A stretch of 6,541 bases of DNA from NCBI GenBank assembly GCA_016872875.1, contig VGYW01000454.1:1-6541 (forward strand), read 5' to 3'. Below the pieces are notes generated by a model. That model searched no databases. It saw only the letters and a list, made by a program, of their open reading frames with translations, and was not told the origin of the DNA. The position numbers were made by a program, and so were the translations under genes. Every line of letters begins with the position of its first letter. Positions within the stretch are counted from its first letter, which is position 1. This document shows positions 1 through 6,088 of the stretch, in pieces. The DNA is from Planctomycetota bacterium. GTDB taxonomy: Bacteria; Planctomycetota; PUPC01; DSUN01.

Positions 1-221
1 CTCCACCCAGATCCGCTTCGACTCTTCCTGAACCCACTCGCCTGTAGGCTGTTCCGGGTTCCTTCGCGCCCACCCCGTATCCCTGTTCCCAACGCCCCCG
101 CCCCTGCCACAGCAGCCCCATGCCTAAACAGCACTCTCCTGTGGCCCCAACCCTACCCCTTGCACCTGACCGCACATACCGCCTCTCCCGATTCCGCAGC
201 CCTGAAATTGTGGCCGGCCCC
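1..221. other. Intergenic or upstream-gene edge, no supportable gene
   Basis: The + strand here is pyrimidine-rich (many CCC and TCC runs) and no reading frame has a convincing start, ribosome binding site or codon pattern. One frame reads STQIRFDSS and stops at 29-31; it could be the tail of a gene entering from the left, but nine residues are too few to claim it. A 240-base open frame from an ATG at 120 has no ribosome binding site and mixed third positions, unlike the real genes nearby. Confidence 0.4.
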
Positions 222-250
222 TTGACAATCCCCCACATATTGTGTATACG
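222..250 (+). promoter_or_regulatory. Sigma-70-type promoter for the 67-aa gene
   Basis: A perfect -35 box TTGACA lies at 222-227. After exactly 17 bases comes TATACG at 245-250, which matches four of six bases of the -10 consensus. The AT-rich stretch ACATATTGTGTATAC stands out in otherwise GC-rich DNA. Transcription would start near 257 and give a leader of about 100 bases before the ATG at 359. The prediction is by eye; bacteria of this group also use other sigma factors. Confidence 0.6.
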
Positions 251-344
251 TTCAAGGACGCTATCCCCGTTGGTGGGATGGGCCGGTGCCTTGTTTCCGC
301 GCCGGGCGGGCCTCTGCCCCGTGGGGCTTGCGCGCGGGAACCGC

Positions 345-349
345 AGGAG
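345..349 (+). promoter_or_regulatory. Ribosome binding site deciding start at 359
   Basis: AGGAG sits nine bases before the ATG at 359. It favours that start over an in-frame GTG at 242, which would fall inside the promoter and so ahead of the expected transcription start. A nearer ATG at 354 opens only ATG-GAA-TGA, whose stop overlaps the chosen ATG. Confidence 0.7.
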
Positions 350-358
350 CCGAATGGA

Positions 359-562
359 ATGACGGTGCAGGAATTCGTCGAGAGGGTGGAGCGACACCCC
401 GACCTCACACTTGTCCATCGCGATCAGACGATCTGCGTGGTGCGCCACGCGGGCCCCAAGGGGCCGCGCGATGTCCGCCTCGGGCTCTGGGCCGTCCAGC
501 ACAAGCAGTGGGAGCACCTCCTCAAGGCCCTGTGTGGCTACGAGGAAGTTGGCGTGGCCTGA
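359..562 (+). CDS. Small hypothetical protein, 67 aa
   Basis: I do not recognise this family. The product begins MTVQEFVERVERHPDLT and ends LCGYEEVGVA. It reads as an amphipathic helix (residues 3-12), a likely beta pair around LTLVHRDQTICVVRH (15-29), a short GPKGPRD turn, a strand RLGLWAVQ and a second helix with KQWEHLLKAL. There is no signal peptide or membrane segment, so it is probably cytoplasmic. Two Cys are present (in TICVV and LCGY) but not as a CxxC pair. Support for a real gene comes from the promoter at 222-250, AGGAG nine bases upstream of the ATG, G/C-rich third codon positions and a hairpin directly after the stop. It is monocistronic and convergent with the sulfatase-like gene. 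The existence of the gene is likely; the function is unknown. Confidence 0.68.
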   Translation: MTVQEFVERVERHPDLTLVHRDQTICVVRHAGPKGPRDVRLGLWAVQHKQWEHLLKALCGYEEVGVA

Positions 563-563
563 G

Positions 564-585
564 CCGCATTTCTGGCGAAATGCGG
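564..585 (+). terminator. Stem-loop just after the 67-aa gene
   Basis: CCGCATTTC, loop TGGC, GAAATGCGG: a perfect 9-bp stem with a four-base loop, starting two bases after the TGA. The position suits a terminator, but no T-run follows on either strand, so it may instead stabilise the 3' end. Its right arm runs directly into the inverted-repeat element at 587, so it may also be part of that element. Confidence 0.45.
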
Positions 586-586
586 G

Positions 587-762
587 AAATCCGAAATCCC
601 AAATCCGAAATCCGAAGGAATCCCAAGGCCCAAGGCACCAATCCTCAAAACGCCAAGACCGGGAGACGGGGCGCACCGCCTGGTTCCTGTTTCCGTGGTT
701 TGGATTTCTGGACTTCGGGTTCCGGATTTCCTTCGGATTTCGTGCTTGGGATTTCGGATTCC
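587..762. repeat. ATCCGAAATC inverted-repeat (MITE/REP-like) element
   Basis: The left arm has two 15-base blocks, 588-602 and 606-620. Their exact reverse complements are at 746-760 and 728-742. The blocks on each arm are separated by three unpaired bases, giving 15 + 3 + 15 around a central region of about 107 bases. The arms are themselves made of repeated ATCCGAA/ATCCCAA motifs. The centre shows only weak self-complementarity and no gene. From general knowledge, such ATCCGAAATC arrays are common between genes in planctomycete genomes and often appear as spurious proteins rich in 'NPKSEIRNPK'. No transposase is present, so if mobile it depends on one elsewhere. It lies between two convergent genes, where it would disturb neither promoter. 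Confidence 0.8.
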
Positions 763-776
763 TTCCGCCGCACGCC

Positions 777-2132
777 TCACGCTAGCGCCGTGTGAGCCGT
801 CTCGTATGTGCCTTGGACGCCTTTGGGCTTGGCCTGGCGGCCGAAGTAGGCGGAGCCGATCTCCTCGAGAAGCTCCTCGGCGACCTCTTTCCCGGAATCA
901 ATGACGTTTTCGCGCTCGCGGGGGTCGGCCAACAGGTCGTAGAGCTCGTGGGCCTGGCCCTCGGGCCGGACGACGTAGGAGTAGCGTTCGTTGCGGATGC
1001 AGCGGTCAACTGCGGGGAAGAAGCCGCTGATGGTGGCGGCGTAGGGCGAGGCGCCGGTGCCGTCGAGCACAGGCTTGAGGCTCTTCCCCGCGAGGGCCAG
1101 GTTGTTCGTCCCCAGCTCCGCCAGGTCGAGGAGGGTGGGCACGAGGTCTGGGAAGCGGCCGAGCGCGCTCACGCGCCGCCCGCCGTGCGCCCCGCGCGGC
1201 AGCCGCACGATGAAGGGCACCTTGAGCAGCTCGCTGTACATGCGGTCGGGGCCTTTGAGGAACTTCCCGTGGTCGTCGAGCGGGTGGCCGTGGTCGGAGA
1301 GGACGACGATGGCGGTGTTGTCGAGGTAGCCGAGCTGGCGCATGGCGGCGAAGAGGTGGCCGCAGCAGGCATCGGTGTAGGCGGCTTCGCCGGCGTAGAG
1401 GGAGCGGGTGCGCGCGATCTGTTCGGGGGAGCCCCACTTCTCGGCTGGCCCGCCGGGCGGAAGGACGACCTTTGGGCCGCGGTAGGCCGGGTCGCCGTAG
1501 AGGTCGAACTTCGCGGGCGGGCACCAGGGCTCGTGGGGCTGGAAGGTGTCAATCCACATGAAGAGCGGGCGCGGGTCGCGGCGGGCGTCGTCGAGCACGC
1601 GGACCGCCTGCTCCATCGTCTGCCAGCACGGGAAGTCCTCGGGGGCCTCGCGGCCGTCGAGGTTCCGCAGGGCGTTGGTGACCACGTTGCGCCACCCCTC
1701 GGGCATGCCGGGCGTGATATGGTCTTCGACCTTCAGGTGGCGGGGCGGGCCGGCCTTGACGGAGTCGTACTCGGCGCCGCGAATCCAGTGGAAGACCTCG
1801 AAGGCTCGGTGGAAGTTCATGTCGGGCTTGAAGAGGTGGTAGGTATCGGCCACGAGAGCGGTGAGGTAGCCCTCCTTGCGGAGGATTTGCGTGAGCGTGA
1901 CATCGGTCGGCACGAGCGGCTGCCAGGTGCGGTTCGTCAGCGAGCTTTGGCCCGTCATCAGGTCGGTGCGCACGGGGATCGTGGGCAGCCCTTCGGGGTA
2001 GACGTTGTCGAAGACGATGGCCTCGGCGGCGAGGGCGTCGAGGTGCGGCGTCTTCACGGGACACCCTTCCCATCCGTAGAAGCTCACGTGGTCCTGCCGC
2101 AGCGAATCGAGCATCACGACGACGATGTTCAC
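777..2132 (-). CDS. Sulfatase-family hydrolase lacking the formylglycine Cys/Ser
   Basis: A 451-aa member of the alkaline phosphatase/sulfatase superfamily, near the usual lower size for sulfatases. Visible in order: the N-terminal metal-site strand IVVVMLDSLRQDHVSFYG (Asp9), the nucleophile loop LPTIPVRTDLMTG (49-61), the FQPHEP motif (His200), the second metal motif LSDHGHPLDDHGKFLKG (Asp280, His281, Lys290 or Lys293) and the C-terminal ELYDLLADP motif (396-404). Sulfatases have C/S-x-P/A-x-R in the nucleophile loop; here it is Thr51-Ile-Pro-Val-Arg55. Thr cannot be turned into formylglycine, although Thr is the nucleophile in related phosphoethanolamine transferases. The substrate may therefore be a sulfate or a phosphate ester or diester; I cannot tell. 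The GTG start at 2132 is chosen because AAGGAG lies six bases upstream and because family proteins begin at this strand; no signal peptide follows, so the enzyme is likely cytoplasmic. It is divergent from the cytochrome-like gene. Fold very sure, substrate unknown. Confidence 0.93.
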   Translation of the reverse strand: MNIVVVMLDSLRQDHVSFYGWEGCPVKTPHLDALAAEAIVFDNVYPEGLPTIPVRTDLMTGQSSLTNRTWQPLVPTDVTLTQILRKEGYLTALVADTYHLFKPDMNFHRAFEVFHWIRGAEYDSVKAGPPRHLKVEDHITPGMPEGWRNVVTNALRNLDGREAPEDFPCWQTMEQAVRVLDDARRDPRPLFMWIDTFQPHEPWCPPAKFDLYGDPAYRGPKVVLPPGGPAEKWGSPEQIARTRSLYAGEAAYTDACCGHLFAAMRQLGYLDNTAIVVLSDHGHPLDDHGKFLKGPDRMYSELLKVPFIVRLPRGAHGGRRVSALGRFPDLVPTLLDLAELGTNNLALAGKSLKPVLDGTGASPYAATISGFFPAVDRCIRNERYSYVVRPEGQAHELYDLLADPRERENVIDSGKEVAEELLEEIGSAYFGRQAKPKGVQGTYETAHTALA

Positions 2133-2138
2133 GCGGGT

Positions 2139-2144
2139 CTCCTT
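2139..2144 (-). promoter_or_regulatory. Ribosome binding site deciding the GTG start of the sulfatase-like gene
   Basis: On the - strand AAGGAG is followed by six bases and then GTG-AAC-ATC. The open frame continues upstream to an ATG at 2504, but that extra stretch runs through the tandem repeats and has no family similarity. The ribosome binding site fixes the start at 2132. Confidence 0.8.
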
Positions 2145-2214
2145 GAAGGCGCCGCTCCCGGGCGGGCAGTGTAGCAGCAGGTGGCCTGCCGCGCAAGTGG
2201 GCGATAGGACCGAC

Positions 2215-2434
2215 CGCACTTCGGCCGGGTGCGCGCAATCTCCCTCGCAGCGAGCAATGTCCACCTTGCGCAGACCCACCGCACGTCTAAGGCTGTCTGG
2301 CAAGAGTGTTCCACACTTGTACAAGTGTGGAATGCCTCTTGCAGGGTCGGGGACCGCCCGGTGCGGCGCGCTCGCACAGTGGCGCACGCTCTGCGCAACT
2401 CTTGATGCGGAGTACACGGAAGGGAAACACCCGC
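2215..2434. repeat. Tandem structured repeat, unit 1 (~220 bp)
   Basis: First of two direct repeats with a 220-base period. The best-matched part runs from 2279; similarity to the second unit extends more weakly back to about 2215. Bases 2341-2387 are identical to 2561-2607 (47 bases). The unit contains a 24-bp palindrome at 2309-2332 and small stems: CGCAC/GTGCG near its left edge, GGTC-GGG-GACC at 2345-2355, GTGCG/CGCAC at 2361-2377 and GCGCA/TGCGC at 2382-2396. Open frames that cross it differ in phase and look like noise, so I read it as non-coding. Confidence 0.82.
2309..2332. repeat. Perfect 24-bp palindrome, copy 1
   Basis: Each arm is TTCCACACTTGT, with no spacer; the centre is TGTACA. 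It is 177 bases upstream of the sulfatase-like start and about 400 bases upstream of the cytochrome-like start. As DNA it could bind a dimeric protein; as RNA it would fold into a hairpin from either strand. No poly-T run follows on either side. Confidence 0.9.
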
Positions 2435-2654
2435 ACCCGGTTCCTCGGGTGCGTCTAATGTCGTTCGCAGGGAGCGGGATCCGCCTCGCGCAAAGATGCC
2501 GCACGTCTCAGGCTGTGCGGGAAAAGTATTCCACACTTGTACAAGTGTGGAATCCTTCTCGCAGGGTCGGGGACCGCCCGGTGCGGCGCGCTCGCACAGT
2601 GGCGCACCGCTCTGCGCAGCTCCTGACGTGGAGCACACCGAAGGAGAGTACACG
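2435..2654. repeat. Tandem structured repeat, unit 2 (~220 bp)
   Basis: Second copy, adjoining the first. Its left part holds a hairpin at 2432-2453, CGCACCCG / CGGGTGCG with a six-base loop, where unit 1 has the shorter CGCAC/GTGCG pair. The stems at 2565-2575, 2581-2597 and 2602-2617 repeat those of unit 1. The single-base insertion relative to unit 1 (an extra C at 2607-2608) falls in the loop of the last stem and leaves the stem intact. Past about 2620 the match decays, and a truncated third start (ACGCACC at 2652) may be present before the promoter of the next gene. Confidence 0.8.
2528..2553. repeat. Perfect 26-bp palindrome, copy 2
   Basis: Same core as copy 1, with arms extended by one base to ATTCCACACTTGT. 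Its centre is exactly 220 bases from that of copy 1, about 21 turns of B-DNA, so both sites face the same side of the helix. On the - strand it is followed by ACTTTTC, a weak T-rich tail. Confidence 0.9.
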
Positions 2655-2674
2655 CACCCCTTCGCCCAGGCTAG

Positions 2675-2704
2675 TTGACAACGGGGCACGGGATTGCGAA
2701 GATA
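2675..2704 (+). promoter_or_regulatory. Possible promoter of the cytochrome-like gene
   Basis: A perfect TTGACA at 2675-2680 lies 52 bases before the ATG at 2733. The matching -10 is poor: AAGATA at 2699-2704 after 18 bases, or GATAGC slightly further on. Either the promoter depends on an activator, another sigma factor is used, or the -35 match is chance. Confidence 0.35.
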
Positions 2705-2721
2705 GCTGGCGCTTGATCGTC

Positions 2722-2726
2722 AGGAG
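2722..2726 (+). promoter_or_regulatory. Ribosome binding site deciding ATG at 2733
   Basis: AGGAG is six bases before the ATG at 2733 but only three before the in-frame GTG at 2730, and an ATG at 2728 stops at once (ATG-TGA). The spacing favours 2733, which also gives a clean signal peptide. Confidence 0.75.
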
Positions 2727-2732
2727 CATGTG

Positions 2733-5700
2733 ATGAACATCCTGGCTCGGCTGTCAGTTGTGCTCTTCGCCTGTGGCGGCATGGCCCTTGCGGCGGAGCC
2801 GCTGGTCGGGCACTGGACTCTGGACGGGCAGGCTGCGGGGAGGGAGGTGCGCGATGCGTCGCCCAATGCGCTCCACGGCGAGTTCAGCGCCGAGACGGGC
2901 GGCTCGTCGCGCCAGGGGAGAGTCGGCCGCGCGCTGGACTTCGCGGGCAAGGCGTTCGTGGACCTCTCGCGGCACGCCGCGGTCCTGGGCAAGCTGCGCG
3001 ACTTCACCCTCTCGATGTGGATTCAGCACGCGCCCGGCCCGAGCCGCATCCTCTTCAGTTGGTCCGACGGCACGCTCAACCACAGGGTGCAGGTGGAAGT
3101 GCACCAGAGCACGTTGAGCTTCGGGTGGCAGAACGGCCAGGGCTGGCAGAGCGTCGCCACGCCCCCGCTCGCCTGGCAGGCAGGCACCTGGTATCACGTG
3201 GCATTCGTGAACGACGCTTCGGGCGGGAAGATGGTCGTCCGCAGCAACGACGGGGCGATGGCGACAAGCGACAACACCCTGGGGCCTGGCACGCTGCGCG
3301 TGTCGCCCACGCGGGTCCAGCTCGGCGGGCTGAACGGCTCGTATCTGTTCACGGGCTGCATTGACGACGTGCGGCTCTACGACATCGCCCTGAGCGAGGC
3401 GGACGTGCGGGCGCTCTTCCTCGGCAAGCCCATCTCCGGCAAGCCGGCCGCCAGGATACCCGTCGCGGGCCTCACGGCCATCGAGAAGGACTGGCTCTAC
3501 CAGGCGGAGCGAAGGCCGCTGCTGAGGCGCGCGCAGGAGGAGCTCGCCTGGGCGGAAGGCATCGCTCGCCGCGCGGGCACGGCTCAGTTGGCCGACGAGT
3601 TGGCCGCGCTCCGCAAGCTCAAGGCCGCGGCAGGCGACAGCGCCGACGAGCCCGAGGCCTGGAAGCTCTATCGGGCGGTGCGGGAGATCAAGCGCAGGAT
3701 CATGTTCGCCCGGCCCGAGCTGGACTTCGGTCGCGTGGTGTTCGTGGACGTGCCCTACACCCGTGGGCCGGAATGGCCGCACCAGAGCCGCTACCACAGC
3801 GCCATGTGCGCCGCACACGGCGGCAGGCTCCTGGTCCTCGATGGCCTGTCGCCCGATGGCAAGCTCGCGGAGCTTGCGCCCAAGGAGGGCGCCGCCGCCT
3901 TCCTGCGCCCAGACCTCTCCTACGACGGCACGCGGGTGCTCTTCTGCATGAAGCCGGAGAAGGACAAAAGCTACCACCTCTATGAGATCGGCGTTCATGG
4001 CGCCGGCCTGCGGCAGATCACGCAAGGGGCCTATTCGGACATTGACCCCGTTTACCTGCCCGACGGCGGCTACGCCTTCGTCTCCACCCGCGCGAATATC
4101 TTCGCCCAGTGCGGCATGTGGGCGCCGCAGCACGTGATCAGCCGATGCGACGCCGACGGCTCTAACATCTACGTCCTCTCCCCCGCCTCCGAGCCTGACT
4201 ACTCGCCGTCCGTGCTCGCCGACGGCCGCGTCATCTACACCCGCTGGGAGTACATTGACAAGAACGCCAACCGCATCCAGAGCCTCTGGGCGACGCGGCC
4301 CGACGGCACCGGGCAAAACGTCTTCTGGGGCAACCAGAGCGAGCGTCCCGACCACATCGGCGAGGCCCGCCAGATCCCCGGCTCCAGCAAGGTCATGTTC
4401 GCCGGCCTCGGACACCACAACATCTACACGGGCAGCATCGGGATTCTCGACCCCTCCCACGGCCTCAACTTCCCCGACGGCCTGGTGCGGGTGACGACGG
4501 ACGTGCCCTGGGGCGAGGTGGGCTGCGCCCCATCCGACGCCCCGCCCGCCGCGCCAGACTACCACACCGCCGGACGCTTCGAGTCCTACAAGGCCCCCTA
4601 TCCCCTCAGCGAGGAGCTCTTCCTCGTCTCCGCACGGAAATCGGGCAACGGCTTCTTCAGCCTCTACCTGATGGACGTCCACGGCAACCGCGAGCTCATC
4701 TACTCGGGCGCGGCCAACGTCCTCTACGCCCAGCCCGTGCGGCCGCGCGCCCGGCCGCCCGTCCTCTCCGATGCGGCCGACCGGCCCGGCTCGGAACGGG
4801 ACAAGCCGACGGTCCGCCCGGCGGTCTTCGTCTCGGCAGATGTCTTCGACGGCGCCCAGGAGGAGGCCGAGCTGAGAAAGCGCGCCCGCTTCCTGCGAGT
4901 CATCGAATCGCTGCCCAAGACCTACTCCGCCGGCATCGTGACCACCGGCGGCGGCGCCTTCGGCACCGGCGACTGCTCGGCCTGGGGCAGGGACGTGCGC
5001 CCCTCCAACCCCGCCTGGGGCGACAGCGGCATCCTCTCCGGGCCGGCCACCGGCCTGGCCGGCCCGCTCGCCCTCAAGCGCATCCTCGGCACCGTGCCCA
5101 TCGCCGCCGACGGCTCCGTCTGCTTCGAGGTCCCCCCCGCGCGCGCCGTCTACTTCCAACTCCTCGACGAGCAGCACCGCGCCCTGCACACCATGCGGTC
5201 GTGGACCTCGGCGCGGCCGGGCGAGCGGCGCGCCTGCCTCGGCTGCCACGAGACCAGGCACCGCGCCCCATCAAAGCCCTTCCCCACAAGGGCGCCCGAC
5301 ACGCTCACGCCCCCGCCCTGGGGCGTAAGGTCGCTCTCATACCTCCGCGACATCCAGCCCGTCTTCGACCGCAACTGCGCCAAGTGCCACCAGGGCGACG
5401 GCAAGGGGGTGAAGAAGCTCGACCTCACGCTCCGCCCGTCGAGCCGCCTGCCCCACCGCTGGGCAAGGGTCTTCCCTGAGCCATACCTCTCCCTCCTCAT
5501 CGGCCCGCGCACGCGGGTCGCCGGCTGGGGGCCGGACAGCGGCGGCGCCGAGAGCGTCAGCGGCGTCCTCATGAGCTTCGGCGTCCCCTACGACGTGTTG
5601 AAGCCCATGACCGCCCTCTCCTACAAGAGCAAGCTCGTGAACCAGTTGCTCGACGGCAAGCACAACGACGTGAAGCTCCCCCCCGCCGACATGCAACTGC

Positions 5701-5906
5701 TCATCGCCTGGGTGGACACCTGGGGCATGTACAGGAGCGAGGAAGACATCCGCGCCCTAGCCGACCCCGACCCGAGATTCTTCGCCGACTGGCCCTATCC
5801 GCCCCGGCTGAAGACCGCCCCCTCCGTGCGAACCGAGTACTCCCAGGACGAGTACAACACGCAAGAGGACCGCCTGCCGAAGGACGTGCGCGCGCAGGCC
5901 CGCTGA
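2733..5906 (+). CDS. Exported LamG / beta-propeller / diheme protein, hydrazine-synthase-alpha-like
   Basis: 1057 aa. Residues 1-21 form a type I signal peptide (hydrophobic LSVVLFACGGMALA, cleavage near ALAA-EP). Residues 22-232 are a LamG-type jelly-roll (GHWTLDG, FTLSMWIQ, WYHVAFVND, IDDVRLYDIALSEADV). Residues 245-327 are helical and charged, ending in VREIKRRIMFARPELDF. Residues about 330-700 form a TolB/PD40-like propeller with family motifs DIDPVYLPDG (436 on), DADGSN (473), RPDGTG (522) and GHHNIYTGS (560). A beta-rich segment follows (ILGTVPIAADGSVCFEVP from 784), then heme motif CLGCH (835-839), heme motif CAKCH (882-886) and DGKHNDVKLPP (His977, a possible distal ligand). This order matches proteins carrying the 'hydrazine synthase alpha subunit middle domain' that abound in non-anammox planctomycetes. 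The periplasmic location fits c-type heme attachment. No hzsB/hzsC-like gene is in view, so hydrazine synthesis should not be inferred; the true reaction is unknown. Start chosen from AGGAG six bases upstream. Confidence 0.9.
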   Translation: MNILARLSVVLFACGGMALAAEPLVGHWTLDGQAAGREVRDASPNALHGEFSAETGGSSRQGRVGRALDFAGKAFVDLSRHAAVLGKLRDFTLSMWIQHAPGPSRILFSWSDGTLNHRVQVEVHQSTLSFGWQNGQGWQSVATPPLAWQAGTWYHVAFVNDASGGKMVVRSNDGAMATSDNTLGPGTLRVSPTRVQLGGLNGSYLFTGCIDDVRLYDIALSEADVRALFLGKPISGKPAARIPVAGLTAIEKDWLYQAERRPLLRRAQEELAWAEGIARRAGTAQLADELAALRKLKAAAGDSADEPEAWKLYRAVREIKRRIMFARPELDFGRVVFVDVPYTRGPEWPHQSRYHSAMCAAHGGRLLVLDGLSPDGKLAELAPKEGAAAFLRPDLSYDGTRVLFCMKPEKDKSYHLYEIGVHGAGLRQITQGAYSDIDPVYLPDGGYAFVSTRANIFAQCGMWAPQHVISRCDADGSNIYVLSPASEPDYSPSVLADGRVIYTRWEYIDKNANRIQSLWATRPDGTGQNVFWGNQSERPDHIGEARQIPGSSKVMFAGLGHHNIYTGSIGILDPSHGLNFPDGLVRVTTDVPWGEVGCAPSDAPPAAPDYHTAGRFESYKAPYPLSEELFLVSARKSGNGFFSLYLMDVHGNRELIYSGAANVLYAQPVRPRARPPVLSDAADRPGSERDKPTVRPAVFVSADVFDGAQEEAELRKRARFLRVIESLPKTYSAGIVTTGGGAFGTGDCSAWGRDVRPSNPAWGDSGILSGPATGLAGPLALKRILGTVPIAADGSVCFEVPPARAVYFQLLDEQHRALHTMRSWTSARPGERRACLGCHETRHRAPSKPFPTRAPDTLTPPPWGVRSLSYLRDIQPVFDRNCAKCHQGDGKGVKKLDLTLRPSSRLPHRWARVFPEPYLSLLIGPRTRVAGWGPDSGGAESVSGVLMSFGVPYDVLKPMTALSYKSKLVNQLLDGKHNDVKLPPADMQLLIAWVDTWGMYRSEEDIRALADPDPRFFADWPYPPRLKTAPSVRTEYSQDEYNTQEDRLPKDVRAQAR

Positions 5907-5919
5907 AAGGCCAGCGCGC
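5890..5919 (+). terminator. Stem-loop spanning the stop codon
   Basis: GCGCGCAGGCC pairs with GGCCAGCGCGC across an eight-base loop that holds the TGA; ten of eleven pairs form, with one A:A mismatch. It is GC-rich, has no T-run and may simply reflect composition, but it lies immediately before the next hairpin. Confidence 0.35.
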
Positions 5920-5920
5920 A

Positions 5921-5942
5921 GGGCCATGAGGGGGCATGGCCC
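5921..5942 (+). terminator. Terminator-like hairpin after the cytochrome-like gene
   Basis: GGGCCATG, loop AGGGGG, CATGGCCC: a perfect 8-bp stem 14 bases after the TGA. The position suits transcription termination, but no T-run follows. Between this hairpin and 6005 I see nothing further. Confidence 0.45.
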
Positions 5943-6005
5943 CCAACCCTGGCGCCCGTTGCACTCCCTACTTGTCCCCATTGTCTTGGAAACCAGACAC
6001 CCCGC

Positions 6006-6087
6006 CGCCATACTGCATCACCTCTGCCGCCGCCGCGAGGTGAGCAAGTATGGCGCTTTGGCGATCCGGGCGGCTCTACGGCCTTTC
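6006..6087. repeat. Hairpin repeat array, unit 1 of 3 (~83-bp period)
   Basis: Arms 6006-6024 and 6037-6055 pair as 9 bp (CGCCATACT/AGTATGGCG), an unpaired GCA on each side, then 7 bp (TCACCTC/GAGGTGA), around a 12-base GCC-repeat loop. The following CTTTGGCGATCCGGG (6056-6070) recurs after unit 2. The array is non-coding in every frame I would accept. Confidence 0.82.
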
Positions 6088-6088
6088 C

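Noticed and set aside
120..362. 80-codon frame whose TGA overlaps the ATG of the 67-aa gene, suggesting an operon
   Set aside because: No ribosome binding site, third positions unlike the real genes, and the promoter at 222-250 lies inside it.
286..795. 169-codon + strand frame over the small gene and the inverted repeat
   Set aside because: Its second half is the translated ATCCGAA repeat (IRNPKSEIRR type), a well-known spurious product. Its first half is out of frame with the supported 67-aa gene.
792..2174. 460-codon + strand frame over the sulfatase-like gene
   Set aside because: Antisense shadow: Val/Gly/Glu-rich product, no ribosome binding site or motifs.
2133..2504. N-terminal extension of the sulfatase-like protein to an ATG at 2504
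   Set aside because: The added residues run through the tandem repeats and have no sulfatase similarity. AAGGAG six bases before the GTG at 2132 gives a better start.
2125..2733. Open frames on both strands across the tandem repeats
   Set aside because: The duplicated units read in shifted frames and give Cys/Ser/Arg-rich noise. Conservation follows the stems, not codons.
2760..2800. Lipoprotein signal in the cytochrome-like protein (LFAC)
   Set aside because: Phe at the -2 position is atypical for a lipobox, and a good signal peptidase I site (ALAA-EP) follows.
2754..5261. 835-codon open frame antisense to the cytochrome-like gene
   Set aside because: It mirrors the sense gene in GC-rich DNA, where stop codons are rare. 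The product is a low-complexity Gly/Ala/Val/Arg string without motifs, while the sense strand shows clear domains.
2733..5906. Evidence of anammox metabolism
   Set aside because: The family is widespread outside anammox bacteria, the gene has an added LamG domain, and no hydrazine synthase partner gene is in view.
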